Part shown: positions 23,476 to 35,669 of the stretch, piece by piece
Layout: every line of letters starts with the position of its first letter
How positions within the stretch are numbered: the first letter of the stretch is position 1
Assembly: GCA_018350325.1 (NCBI GenBank)
Contig: JAEVLN010000004.1
Location: forward strand, 3,224,001-3,288,000
DNA: 64,000 nt
Origin: Globodera rostochiensis
Taxonomy: Eukaryota > Nematoda > Chromadorea > Rhabditida > Heteroderidae
Reading direction: 5' to 3'
Program-made: the position numbers and the translations under genes
Notes under the pieces: model-generated
Told to the model about the DNA's origin: nothing
The model's input: only the letters and a program-made list of their open reading frames with translations
The model's database searches: none

Positions 23476-26400
23476 AGGGTCATTTTATTGTATTAATGCT
23501 TTCTGTCCATATTAGGGATGCTCGAGACTTAAAACTCCGATAGATGAGACCGAGACAACTCGAGGGGATTTGAAGTCTTGACGAGCAACCCTAATCCAGT
23601 GCCATCCATCTCCGAAATGTGCCAAATTTGAACTTAATAATTGGTTCTCAACTCAGCGCCATCCCATCGTATCTATTAACCGTATTTGCTACCCGCTACT
23701 GTATGCTCTTCTCCATCATTCATCTTCCCCCAGCATTGTCCCGTCCCGTCCCCATCCATCTTCTTCTGTTTACCATTGGCATTTCGCATCTATCCGTTCA
23801 CCCCCCGGGGGTCAAACATCGTCCAGCAACAATTCCCTTCTCCATTTTTACACCTTTGTTTGCATTTCATTTGCCCATTCACTTCCGTCCGCCCGTCCAT
23901 TTCACTTGACCACCCCCCCCCCCGCCAGCAGCACAACAACAGCAGCAGCAGAACACTCACTGTGCACTTGTTGTGCTGTTGGAGTGTGTGGAAGGCCCCC
24001 CCCCACCCGCACCCTCAAAACAGCAGAATAAACCCCCCCCCCCCCTCCCCTAATTATGATCAGCCACCATCTTCATTCCATCAAACGGTTTTGGCAGTAT
24101 TTGCCATTGTCCGCCTAAAATGGTTTTGAGTAAAATGAGAGGCCTGCAGCTTTTCAAGATCTGTTGACAGCAACACATTTCGGTTGAGCGAACATTCTCT
24201 GCCCGTTTACTTTTTGACTTTTGGGGGGTTGGGGGGTTGGGAGGAGGGGGGGGGGGGGGTAATGCGTGTGCAAACACTTCCCAATTCCCCAACCCAAACA
24301 ATCGTTGCTCAGCAGAGTGAGTGACCACCGTTCTACTGAATGCGCGAAATTTTGGCCAATTTATAGTCGTTGTTTTGGATGGTTTTGTGTTGGGGGGAGG
24401 GGATGAGCACTCTCCAGCTTTATTTGCTTGCATTCTGGTCGGTCGGAGGTCATCGGATGGGTGGGCCAAGGTTTAGACTTAAGGCGCGAGTTCATTGAGC
24501 CCAAAATTCCATTTTTGTAAATTTTCCCAGGCTTCAAGCATTTTGGGAAAATGGGGGGAGGAGGGGTCACGCGATTGTGGAGACATTGAGAGGTTAGGGG
24601 ATGGCAAACAGATTTTTAGCCCCTAATTGTTTTCTCAGGTCTGTTCTGACCCCCCCCCCCCCAGCGGGAATTTCCGGAAGCCATTCCATCGCGTCCCTTC
24701 CGGGGAAGGTGTGAAAATTGGTGAGAGGGGGCAGAGCATTACGACAACACATTTTGGCATTTTGCAAACATTGGCACAATGGCACAATGGCACCACACCG
24801 TCCATTGTCCATTCATTCATTATCCAATTGGGCGTTGTTTTGCATGGACTACTGTATGTAATTGCTTACGATATTTATGCATTGATTTTGTCCATAATAA
24901 ATATTCCGAATGAATTCCATTTCCTTTCAAACAATGCGCACTTTGCATAATATTTGTGTAAATTGTTTTTTATTTCCTATTATTGCTTTTAATTGACGGC
25001 ATTCACCACAAAGAGCCTTTTTAATTGAATAATTATAATTTAATTAATGCATTTTTAAATGTAATTTATCACCACGAATTCCTCCAACACTTTGGACCCA
25101 TTCCATCGAAGAAATCTCTTCTCTCCATCACCACAAATTCAATTTCAATTAATTCATTTTATTTTGTTCTGTTCTCCACTCACTTTGGCATATTTTTACT
25201 TAAACTTTTATTTTTGACAATCATTTAGCACTTTTATTCGCATTAACGAATTAATTAAAATTTAATTAATTTTATTAATTAATTAACCGATGCTCACCAT
25301 TTACATTTATTATATTGTTTTTTAATGTTCCATTTGCTTGCACCGCGTCAAATACATTTTAAACGCAAAATATATAAACAAAATGAATGAAAACGAAACT
25401 TTCTTTGTTTGCTGCTCTGGTAAATGCTTTTGCTTTAACCGCCGTGCCAATTAGCCGCGATTAATACCCGAATAAAACGACATTTACCCCCTCCCACCGG
25501 CAGCCGATTGACTTACCGTATTTTATGTCCGTCCAATGCGACGTACCGTATAAATAAATTGAATTTCATTGTTTGGCCCCCCCCTCCTCCCTTTGTGCCA
25601 TCGTCCATTCCGACCGACTCGGCAAATGAATGAATGGCACTCAATCAGCCGCCTCTGTCCTTTCGGCAAAGTTCATGTCCCCTCCCTTTCAAAGCTTTGC
25701 GGAAAGGAAAGCTGAGCCGATTCGGCGGCTGAAGAGCCTTCAACGCATCTGACGGTGGGATCAATTGCAGAGGGAGCGCCGCGAGGGATGAATGGCTCGG
25801 CTCCCCTTGGGGTCTTCGAGGATTGATAGTTGAGGGGGGGGGGGATTGGTGGAAAGTATCGAATTACACAGTTCTAGATGAACGCTTTCCATATTTATTC
25901 TAATTTCTGATCACGGCATGCAAATTAAATGTGGAATAAAATTTTAATGTTTCAAGAAATGCGCGTGGAGTCCGTCCTAATTTCAAAATGAAATTTCAAA
26001 CCGCGGGCGAAGTTATATTTTTGGTGTTCGAATTGGATGGCCGGCCACCTGTAAACCCCAAAAAACGGGAATATTTTTCGTGTAAATAAACTAATTTAGT
26101 TTTGTAATCAAATTTTAGAAATACGGTAATTTTTGAAGCTTTATAGGAATAAAAGTAGGAAAAACCTGGCCCCAGAGTTTAGGAGTTTTATTTTTGGTTA
26201 GGAAATAACTGCGAAACCGCCGAATGGCCACTTTTATATTAATTACCGATTAATTAAAAGAGGAATTGTTGAATGTTTCCGAATTCTTTTATTGCCTCTA
26301 TTTTTGCTTCTGCCCGCGTCCAATTGTTTTTCGATTGCCCAAAATTTTTGCATCGACCGGAAGGAACTAACAAATCAGCTGACTTTTGCCGGCTTTTCAA

Positions 26401-26750
26401 ATGTCAATTAATTAATCCCCCCCCCCCCAATTAATTAATCCCCCCCCCCCCGCCTCCCCCCGAAGGCCCAATTCATTTAGTCGGTCACCGGTAGGAAACG
26501 GACGGGCAAAGCCCCCCCCCCGGCCATTCAGTCATTATCAATTGGCGTATTTACGAACGTCTCTTTCCCCCCCCCCTCCGTTCGTGTTTATGTCCCCCAG
26601 GGGGTTACATTGCCAATTTGCCTCTTTGGGGGGAAATTTTGAAATCCAACTGACGCCGGAAAAACACGTCTTAAATGGGATCAGGACCTTCAATATCTGA
26701 CAATTTGTTGTCAAATTCATAAAAATAATTGGAAAAAAACGGCGGAAGCA

Positions 26751-26842
26751 CCCCCCCCCCCCCCCCTCCCCCCGGGCGTTGATTGGATTGGATTGGGTGA
26801 GGGGAGGGGGGGGGGGGGGAGGGGGGGGGGGGGGGGGGGGGG
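26751..26842. repeat. Poly-C / poly-G inverted pair
   Basis: A C run (26751-26773, one T) and G runs (26803-26842, two A) are separated by about 30 bases, so a long GC hairpin is possible. Confidence 0.85.
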
Positions 26843-28100
26843 CTGGCCAACTCATATGATCGAGTCATTTGCCTTCGTGAACACTTTTTGTGTGTATTTC
26901 ACTGGAGGGGGGGGGGAGGGGAATTCCATCGGAAATAGGCAAGTTCTTGAAATAAAATTTGGCAATTTACCAAAAGCAATAATCAAATTAATAAAGAATA
27001 TTTAATCGAAAATGTGCAGAGAAAGTTTTGATGTAATTGTCAAATAATTTAAACACTTTGCTTCAAATGCCTTTCTTTTCTGTCTACATAAATTCATTGG
27101 CATTTATTTACATTATTTGAGAGGGGGGGGGGGGGGGGGGGGTTTAAAATAAAAAGACTCGTCGAACTCTTTGAACAACCCAAAATCTTTTTTTCATCGA
27201 TTGTTTTCCCAAATTAATGTCCCAAAATACCGCCTCATATTTTGTTGAAACGACCCTTTTGCTGGGTTGTGAGCAGCTGATATTATATTTATTTTCGAAT
27301 TGTTTGAATATGTACATAAATAATGTAACAACAATTGGTAAATATTTGGGGGGGGGAATAAACTTCAACCCAATTTTTAAGTCTTCGATATCGCCGCTTG
27401 TCAGGTGACCCGCCCTTTCTCATCGGGCAAATGTGAAAAATAGGGAATAGTGGTCAAAACAGTGAATTGTGCACTGAGAATCTAATGATCATTTGGAAGA
27501 TCAGCAAGTCTTGAGCCTAAAGTCCCGAAAAGGCACTCATTTATTTATGCCTAATAATAATTTTGTCCACGTTAATTCAATCCTTTTAAATCATAATTCT
27601 AATCGCCTGAGTATATTTATATTTCCATCATTCACGTGAAACATTCATTGAGAGTTTCATCATAAGAACAAAGTCGACCCCTCGGGGGATTTTTGTTCAG
27701 TATCAACCACCTCTCCTCTCATTCACAACACACAGCTGTGCCCTCACTAGTCAGAGCTTTTGCCTCTTCCGAGGCTTAACGTCTTACACAAAAAAGTTCT
27801 CAAATTCCATCCATACGCCCCCGTCCATCATCTCCTCCCCCCACTCCCCTCCCCTCCCCCTCCCCTCCCGTGTTTGAAGTTGAACTCCCCTCAGACCAGC
27901 TGATGCTTTCAATCAGTTGGGAAGACGGACGAGGAGGAATTCATCCTCAGTGGGCTGGGCCAGCCAGCTGATGCATTTTGAGGTGTAGAGGGAGGGGGGG
28001 GGGGGCGTAAAACGAGCAAACGACGGAAAGAGATGGTTGGCGATGACGCAATGTTTGTGGGTGGGTGGGGGTGTTCGCCTTAGGGTCGTTGCTCCCGCCC

Positions 28101-28136
28101 TCCCCCCCCCCCCCGGGGGGGGGGGGGGGGGGGGGG
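28101..28136. repeat. Abutting poly-C and poly-G runs
   Basis: About 13 C directly followed by about 22 G, a near-perfect GC palindrome with no spacer. The exact lengths are likely to be unreliable in any assembly. Confidence 0.85.
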
Positions 28137-28474
28137 AAGGAAGGCAGGAAGACGGACGCACCGATGTTCATTCTCTCTCGGGACCTGGCCGAGTGGGCGG
28201 GGTGAAAAGTATGTGGCGGAATAAATGGCCGATCCCGGAAGAGTTGGCCCAGATTCGATCTCCATGCAGCAGAAGGGACGAAGAAGGCCTTCCCCCCCCC
28301 CTCCCACACAGTAACTAACCATGGCCTATCTTTCCAAGTTTTCAGCTCCTAACCCCAAAAATTCCTTTCTGGACAAAACTCTGCCCCTTCTCCAAGCAAC
28401 AGCCGGAGCAACAGCAGTCTTCCCCCGTCACAAAAGACACAATTCCGCCACAACAGAAAGAGGAGGGCGCCGCA

Positions 28475-29541
28475 ATGTCTGCTGAAGAACAAAACGCACC
28501 GCCGGCCGGCGAACAGCCGCCGTCTGCCGAGGAGGCAGTGGCACCGCCAGCAGAAGTGCCAGTCGAGGCAGCTCCGCTCGCTGCTGAGGAAGAGCCACCC
28601 CCTGCTGAAGCTGCACCTCCGGCAGAAGAGGCAACACAACCTGCTGAAGCAGCACCTCCGGCAGAAGAGGCAGCACAACCTGCTGAAGCAGCACCTCCGG
28701 CAGAAGAGGCAGCGCCGCCTGCTGAAGCAGCACCTCCGGCAGAAGAGGCAGCGCCGCCTGCTGAAGCAGCACCTCCGGCAGAAGAGGCAGCACAGCCTGC
28801 TGAAGCAGCACCTCCGGCAGAAGAGGCAGCGCCGCTCGTTGAAGCAGCACCTCTGGCAGAGGAGGCGCCGGAAGCAGCAGCTGAGCCTGTGGTTAGCAAT
28901 AAAATATATGATGTTGATGACATTGAGGGTGTTGTCGTAAACGCTTTAGGTCGCCGCTTTGGAAGTTGAACCACCAACTGAAGCTCCCGCAGAGGCCCCG
29001 CCTGCCGAGACTTCCCCGGAAGTGCCAACGGGAGAAGCGCCTGTCGAAGCTGAACCTGTGCAGCCACCCGTGGAGGAAGCGCCAGCGGCTGAGGTCGCTC
29101 AGCTGAGTTTGGAGGAGCAAACGCCGCCTGCAGAAGCAGCGACGGCACCGGCAGCTGCTGAGCCCGCCGCCCCGCTTGTCGAGGAGGCGCCCGAAGCGGC
29201 AGCTCCCGTCGAGGAAGCGGTACCGCCTCCGGCAGAGGCGCTCGTGACGGAGTGCGCCCCACCGGCACCTGAAGGAGCGCCGCCACCGGAGGCGGAAGCA
29301 CCGGCAGTTCCGGAAGAAGCTCCGGTGGAGCCGCCGTCTGAAGCCGCCCCTCCTGCGCCGGAAGCGAAAGGTTGGCAAAAAATAAATTACAAAAACAAAA
29401 ATGCACAACGTCAGAGCCTGCAGCGGAAGGACAAACAGCCCCGGCGGAGGAAGTGCCGGGTGTGTTAAACATTTATTGTAAAAAATTCATTTTTTTGTAG
29501 CCGCTGAGTCGACCGATGCCCCGGAGTCAGTGCAGTCCTAA
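28475..29541 (+). CDS. Ala/Pro/Glu-rich repeat protein
   Basis: Unrecognised low-complexity acidic protein. A good 3' splice site at 28342 (TTTTCAG) is followed by a leader whose first ATG is at 28475, so 28342 may be a spliced-leader addition site. Exon 1 (28475-28889) carries about seven copies of a 12-residue unit, PPAEEAAPPAEA-like, encoded by a 36-bp tandem repeat (28601-28850). Later exons begin at 28959, 29416 and 29502. Joins fit in frame (EAK|EPAAEGQT and EEVP|AAESTD) and the protein ends ESVQS at 29541. There is no signal peptide and no cysteine cluster; one Cys lies in TECAPPAPE. It resembles structural or neurofilament-like disordered tails but has no diagnostic domain. The opposite strand is also open here only because of the repeat. 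Confidence 0.7.
28601..28850. repeat. 36-bp coding minisatellite
   Basis: About seven tandem copies of a unit containing GAAGCAGCACCTCCGGCAGA. Differences between copies are mostly single-base and keep Ala/Pro/Glu codons. Confidence 0.9.
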
Positions 29542-30463
29542 ACACATAGAAGAGAGCGAGGGGATGTCGGCGGAAGGATGGCGCCGGGGGGGACGTGGGG
29601 GGATGCCTTACAATTTTCAAATCTTCTACAGTATTCTGGCGGAGTGCCTTTGCTCAACCGATGTACAAATCTTGAACTCTATTCAAGTCTCGCTATTTTT
29701 ACCAATTCTTCCCGGTTTTCACTGTTTCGGATAGATTTTGCTCTTTTAATGGCCCGAGTGATGCGTATTTCCCTTGCACCGTCTTCTGTCCGTGTTTTTG
29801 CCCCCCGGAAATAAATTCGCCAACGCCGTCTCCCCCGAGGCGTAAATATATATTTGTGCCTAAACTGTCATTGTGGCGATTAATTACAAATGTGTTGAAT
29901 AAGAATGACTCAGTTTAATTGTTTATTAAATGTACAGCAGGAAGGGGGGGGGGACTATTCATGTCCCGTAATCCAGTACTTTTGCTTTCGGGCTCACCCC
30001 CAAGCAAAAATATAATTACTCACTGGGTAGGTGGCCACTTTTTATGATTAAATTCAGGTTCTGTTTTAATTGGATTAAACGGGACGACACTTTCAAGGTT
30101 ACGGTGTGATTTGGCTAAAGTTTAAAATTAAATTGATGTCATTTTATTAACCGAAGTTTCAAAAGCTCGTTTCTCAAATAATTGGGTTCTATTTTTTCTG
30201 GCGGTTCCTGGAACCGGGGCAGGGGAAGAGCACACAATTCCAAATCGTAAAGCACAAAACAATTAAACAAATCGAAGTGAAAACAAAGAAAACATCAAAA
30301 CAAAGAAAACAACGAAATGACCATTGATCGGGGACAAGCGGGTCACTTGAAAGCCGGTCCTAGAGACCGAACTAAACATTTAAAAATCTCAACGAAATTC
30401 TCAAATTGTTCGATTTCTAATCTAAACGCGACCCGCTGCCTCCCCTGTACAGTTTCATGCACA
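29542..30463. other. Convergent intergenic region
   Basis: About 0.9 kb between the repeat-protein gene and the GMP reductase stop. It has one G run near 29944-29953. No supported gene. Confidence 0.5.
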
Positions 30464-32434
30464 TTATACATCAAAAGCACTATAAACTTCGTTGGTTTGC
30501 ATCTGGACACGGATGAACGTGGCCCGTTTTGGCATCTCTTTCAGTTTCTGGGCGCCAATGTAAGTGCACGACGAGCGAAGTCCCCCCAAAATGTCTTGCA
30601 CCGTCGTCCGAACGTCGCCTCTGTCAGAGAGTAAAGAGACAATTATTGGCATTTGTGTTGGACTCGGTGGAAAATTTCGGAAAGGACTTGTCCATTTTAA
30701 AGAAAGAGTCAAATTTAAAAAAATCGCCTGACCGGTATGGAATTTCGACCGTTTTGCCCTCGCTGGCTCGATACTCCGCCACAGTACCGTGGTGTTTAAC
30801 CATCGCAGTTGCTGACGACATTCCGTAGAAGTGTTTGAACTAAAAGAATTAAAACCACAATTTAAGCTTTACAAATGCTCGTCATCAAAAACTTTTCAAT
30901 TTCTAAACGTTTAAATTTTCTACAAAACAAACCTTCTTTCCGTTCTTCTCAATAATCTCGCCCCCACTTTGGTCATGGCCGGCAAAAAGTCCACCAATCT
31001 TAAAAATTGATTAACAAAACGTCGGTATAAACTTCGCAGACCATAACGAAATCGGCCCCCCCACAAAATGCCTTCGCAACATCGCCGGGACACGTTATGC
31101 CGCCGTCGCTGATGATGTGCCCGTTGAGACCGAAAAAGTGCAATAATCAAATAAAATGTTTCTGATTTCCCAACTTTCCCGGATTATACGCATTTTTCAT
31201 ACATGTTTTGCATATTTTGGTACTTTTTTGACTAAAAATTCTTTAACAAAAATGCAATAAAACCCGAATTTGGCCATATTTTGGCCAAAATGCGTATTTT
31301 GGTCATTTTTTGTGCATATAAATCCGGCCCTAGTTTTACCATGCGCCGCGTCCGCACATTCGAGAACGGCACTGAGCTGAGGATAGCCGACACCGGTCTA
31401 AAGAACGTGCCGCGTGTGAGGGAGTGGAAGAAGAAAGGGCACCTTTTTCCGAGTGGTGCACACGCTGCCCGGCCCAATGCCCACTTTGACCACATCGGCA
31501 CCTGACAAAATCAGTTGCTCCACCATTTCCTTTGTCACCTTAAGCATCAAAAAGAATTTGTGCTCCAAAAAGTTCAAAAAACCCACAACATTGCCAGCAA
31601 AAATGGTGTACGAGGGAAACTCCGCCCGAACTCTGCGCACAAAGTCAACGAATGCTTCGGAATAGCCTAAATTTCGATTAATTTTTGCCAATTATTAAAA
31701 ATAAAACAAAAAACCATTGGCCACGTCCAAACAAATAAATTTTATTTCGGGCACCGCATCGCAAATTGCGTGCATTTTCTCCAGGTCTTCCTTGCGCGAC
31801 CCGGAAGAGACAGCGAGGTTAGAAAGCACCTAAAAATAAAATTTGGTTCAATTTGCCTTCTGCTGACTTAGAAATTTCGGCCAATTAGCTAACCTTCGGA
31901 TTATTTTTGACACGCTCTGCGAATGCTTTCCATTCTTCAACGCTGTAATGCTTATGCACTAAAATTTGAAAGATTAATCAAAAATCAAAGTGTTTAACCG
32001 GTGGTGAACAATCCGTATTGACTGAGCGTCTCCGCCATCTCAAAAGTGCCGACAGTGTCCATGTTCTCAAAATTCAAAAAACCAAATTGGAGTTGAATAA
32101 ATTGTCCACCCACCGATGCAATTATTGGAATTCCTGAATATTTTGCCTTTGAGTTTTTGAAGGTGCATCTTAAGATGAATTTAAATATAGCAAAGTAAAA
32201 ACCGTCCAATTACTCTCTGTTCAGGTTGACATCCGAACGGCTGGTGAGTTGCGAACGTTTGGGCATCAGAGACTAAATTATTGGTTGTGGCCAAAAGAAA
32301 GTTTAAAAAAGATTAAAGATTTAAAATCAAAAAACCATTCTTATAGTAGAGGAAATACAATTTTTAAATTTCTATTGGAGTAAACTCACAACATCTCGAA
32401 AGTCCAGTTTAATTCCATCCAAAATTTGCGGCAT
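30464..32434 (-). CDS. GMPR: GMP reductase
   Basis: Cytosolic purine-salvage enzyme: GMP + NADPH to IMP + ammonia. The start at 32434 opens [15 protein letters not shown], the usual N-terminus. Further exons give [58 protein letters not shown] and [18 protein letters not shown]. Then comes the catalytic-loop block [27 protein letters not shown], split by an intron at about 31398-31455. The loop cysteine is the catalytic residue of the IMPDH/GMPR family. Downstream are [69 protein letters not shown] and [19 protein letters not shown]. No CBS pair is present, which separates it from IMP dehydrogenase. About 345 residues, normal length. It shares a 268-bp upstream region with the divergent MED19 gene. 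Confidence 0.95.
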
Positions 32435-32702
32435 TTAGGCTTTAAAGGGCAAAAATATTTTATTTTAACCTTAAGCTTAAGTGAATAAAATAATAAATGT
32501 TTAGACACTCTCGCTTTTCTCTTTAAATTTTTACTTTTTCTCTGTCTATCATTTGAAAACAAATCGCCACAATAACGCAAATATAAAATCTAAGGCCCCA
32601 TTTTGAATTTCTTATATTGATTTTTAGAAAATAATTCTGGCCAAAAAGCAATTGAACGAACTCGTCTATTTTAGTGGGAACCGTACGGCCGCATTGTCTT
32701 CC
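32435..32702. promoter_or_regulatory. Shared divergent promoter region, GMPR and MED19
   Basis: Only 268 bp separate the two start codons on opposite strands. A 3' splice site at 32674 (CTATTTTAG) just before the MED19 start is a candidate trans-splicing site, which would further shorten the true promoter. Confidence 0.5.
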
Positions 32703-33728
32703 ATGGAGCAGCAACAGCAAGCCATTGCTGCTGCCAGTGGCATATCTTCGGGCTTTTTACGCACAAAAATTTCGCTCAAAGGCAGTCAATCTCAGCTTTC
32801 GCTTGTGTACCCTTTCTACGGGATGAAACCCGAGCTTCCGCGTAACTTTCTTTTAACAAATTCAAGGATTTATGTATTTAAAAAAATAAGTTTTTAAACA
32901 AATAATAACAAAATAAAGCATGTTCAGCTTCAAACAAATATCTTCAGCGCAAAGTCAGCTGCTGGGCAGCGACGATCTGATCTCTTTGTTCGACCTCAGC
33001 GGTGCGTACAATCGCTACTGCGGTGCCAAGAAGCCCCGGGAGGATCTCGCCTCGTTTTTGCCGCATGTGTGCGCAGCAACGCACATCAACAAAAAGGCGG
33101 ACTCACAATGGTCCGCTTACTCTAAAATTTTGATTTTGTTTATTTTTTTAGTTCTCTACGGAAACTGATCGAGGATCCGCCCATTATGGGCCGAGAGATC
33201 AACAACCTAACGGCTAGCCAAATGGTCGGGTTTAAACTAACGCCAGGTTGGTGATGTGATAACGATGAACTCAAATATATATTATCTTAATACATTTTCA
33301 GGTCCAATTCCGGACGCGAACCGCTTTTTCGATTTGCCCGAGCAACCGACGAACAGTGGCGGTGCAACGACAGCATTTCTGCCCCATTCAGCGTCTGCTC
33401 CCCAATTCGAACCCTCAACCGTCGTGGACGATCGGAGACAACGAAAACGCATCAAACGATCACTCGACGAACTGACTCTTGAAGGTCGTCCGTTCTTTTT
33501 TGTTAAAAATCCTTAAAGTTGTAGAAACTTTAAAAATGTTCAGATGCCGACCGAAAGGCAAAGCGGGCGAGGGGCGGCGAGGAAAGTGGAGGGCGGGAAA
33601 AGGAGAAGAAAAAAAAGAAGGAGAAGAAGCGGAAGAAGAAGGACAAGGAAAAGCGCGTCGAGGAGGAGACAGTCAAACGCATCGGCGGGGAGCCCATCAA
33701 GCGGGAGACAGTGATGCCATTCTTTTGA
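32703..33728 (+). CDS. MED19: Mediator complex subunit 19
   Basis: Head-module subunit linking Mediator to transcription factors, nuclear. Five exons keep frame for 254 residues: 32703-32841, 32948-33110, 33152-33246, 33302-33484 and 33544-33728. Family landmarks in order: YPFYGMKPELP; LLGSDDLISLFDLSGAYNRY with CGAKKPREDLASFLPH; SLRKLIEDPPIMGREINNLT; MVGFKLTPGPIPDANRFFDL; and a C-terminal basic tail of repeated Lys/Arg (about 33610-33660) ending KRETVMPFF. The N-terminal QQQQ stretch after the Met is also common in MED19. ATG 33 bp upstream of the 32674 splice site is avoided in favour of the first ATG after it. Intron 2 is 41 nt, among the shortest here. Confidence 0.94.
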
Positions 33729-34305
33729 CAATTAGCGAACGAAAAGTGCCAAAATCGGATAAAAGGACACCAAATTTGTACAATATATGTGCGTCGAAAA
33801 CAAACCGAGAACCGGCTGATGCATGTTCCGATATTGCAAAGCTAGCATGCTAAATTATTCAGAACGGTTTTTTTGGGACAGAACCCGTGAAATTCCCATT
33901 TTGTATCCCAAAACCTCAGATTTGCGGCCCCTCCTTCGGTTGCATCACACAATCCCCCTCCCCCCGACTCCGTTCGGTTTTTTCCTTCTTCTTTCTTTCT
34001 TTGTTTCCGTTTTGTTGGCCGTTATTCGATCGTTTAAATGCTTTCTCCCCTTCGCTTGAAAGAGGGCAAATAAACTTCGATCGGTGCGTACGGGCGAGTG
34101 GGGGGGGGGGGGGGGGGTCATGCGGGCACCAATTGTTCACTTTTCGCCGGCGGCGAATGTTTATGTTTCGATTGGACGGCGCGCCATTGATCCGACCTCT
34201 GTCCGAGCGTTTTCGCAGTTGGTGATAATCTTTCGCCGTTTCGTCTGGGACCAAAAAATTTTAAATTTGTTTTCTTCCCCCTTCTTCGTCTCTCCATCCG
34301 GCCCA
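33729..34305. other. Intergenic, MED19 to the 200-residue gene
   Basis: 577 bp between two plus-strand genes, including a G run at 34101-34118. Co-transcription is possible but the gap is large for an operon. Confidence 0.5.
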
Positions 34306-35303
34306 ATGGACTCGCTCAACCGTGAGGTGGTTTCCAGCTCCCCCCCCCCCCCCCCCACTGAATTTGTCCTCCTCCTTTCGATAGATCAGAGACCAAGTGC
34401 GCGAGTCGAGTTGGCGCGGGTTCTATGGGGACAGTCCTCACGCGACATTCAGCGACATTGTCACGAAAAGGTGGGCAGGTGGTTGATCACCCGAAGGCAT
34501 TAAGTGCACGAATTCCTGCCCCTTTAAATGTCCGAGTTCCTTCGCATTTCAGCTTCGATGAGGTGAAGAAAACCGGAAGGAATGCCGGCGCGTGTCGCTT
34601 CTATGACATGTGGGCCAAATTCGGGGCGTATTTCCAAGGGATGGCAAAAACCGTTCACAGGTATCACCCCGAAATTGGCATTCTTCGCAAATCGAAGAGC
34701 TACAGCGCATTGGCACCGACAAATGCGATGCAATTGAAGTGCAAAATTTGGTGGAATTTACTTTAAAAAACACGCAAATTTCATAGGGACCGTCGGGTGG
34801 CGCCCGACCTTCGCCCCTACCACCCATACAAGCCGAAACAGAACGAATGGAAGACGGAATTGTCAGTTGAAGGCGAAGCAGCCAAACCCCCGCCCCCCCC
34901 CCCACAGAGAGAAAGTTCATCACGCTGTACACGCCAAACCGAAGATTGCGCCGCTCCCCTTCCTTCCGCCGTTACCGCCGGTAGAAAACAAATCTATTAC
35001 AAAATAATCTGGCACTTTCTCAGACCTCGCGTCGTCACCTCCCGGTGCCGGCCGATGCAACGCGTTTTGAGAATTTTTGTGTGTATTGGGGCGGTCGGGC
35101 GCGTGGCCTCGACTACTCCGAGCCGTTCTTGTACGAACCCCACAGGGACAACTACAATATCATGGAGGATCGACGGTACCACCGCCTTTATTGGGCCCAG
35201 CACATGGTAAGGAATTACCGTTAATAAAAAAAATTAAAATTTTCAGATCCCCAGCCAACCATCAGCGCGCCATGGACGGCAAATAATGCTGACCGCATAC
35301 TGA
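34306..35303 (+). CDS. Conserved-looking protein of unknown function
   Basis: Seven exons keep frame for 200 residues: 34306-34326, 34385-34470, 34553-34660, 34787-34861, 34908-34980, 35024-35206 and 35247-35303. I do not recognise the family. It is basic and aromatic-rich, with blocks that look structured: REIRDQVRESSWRGFYGDSP, FYDMWAKFGAYFQGM, RVAPDLRPYHPYKPKQNEW, ENFCVYWGGRARGLDYSEPF and IMEDRRYHRLYWAQHM. There is no signal peptide or membrane segment. Tyr/Trp/Arg-rich stretches with Pro-rich linkers are seen in muscle filament-associated proteins of invertebrates, but that is only a resemblance. Intron 4 uses the donor GTCAGT, and its 3' splice site follows a poly-C tract rather than a T-rich one. 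Confidence 0.75.
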
Positions 35304-35669
35304 AGAGACTGGCGGCATGGGTAAGAAACGACGTTGTGTAGATAGAAAAAACGATTTTCTACTCAATTTACTGCAGAATTAATTGTATCAAAACGAATCA
35401 TTCGGTTGTTTCAGCGAATGAAAACCCTCTAGTCAAAAACAGAATCATGGCGATCAGTCAAACTGAGCAGTTAAATGAATACTTTAAGCTTTGTCTGTGT
35501 TTTTCTACCTGAAACAATCGAATAAAACGTCCGGAAATTCTGGACGAAGGACCACCACCAAAATAAGCTATTCAATGTATAAAGGTGTCACATTTTACAC
35601 TTTTCTACACATTCCTTACATTAAACGTAATAAACTCCCGTTTCACACTAACTATGATCGGTCATCCGG
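35304..35669. other. Convergent intergenic region
   Basis: 366 bp holding the 3' ends of two convergent genes. Nothing else seen. Confidence 0.5.

Larger units (their letters stand above)
23476..28342. other. Gene-poor intergenic region
   Basis: About 4.9 kb with no supported gene. It is AT-rich at 24900-26400 and interrupted by many C or G runs (23912-23922, 24031-24045, 24247-24259, 24650-24662, 26417-26452, 26751-26842, 27123-27142, 28101-28136). Confidence 0.65.

Noticed and set aside
28342..29472. 376-codon minus-strand frame opposite the Ala/Pro/Glu protein
   Set aside because: Open only because the 36-bp repeat has no stops in this frame; the plus strand has in-frame splice joins and the minus strand product is Leu/Pro- and Ser/Ala-rich nonsense.
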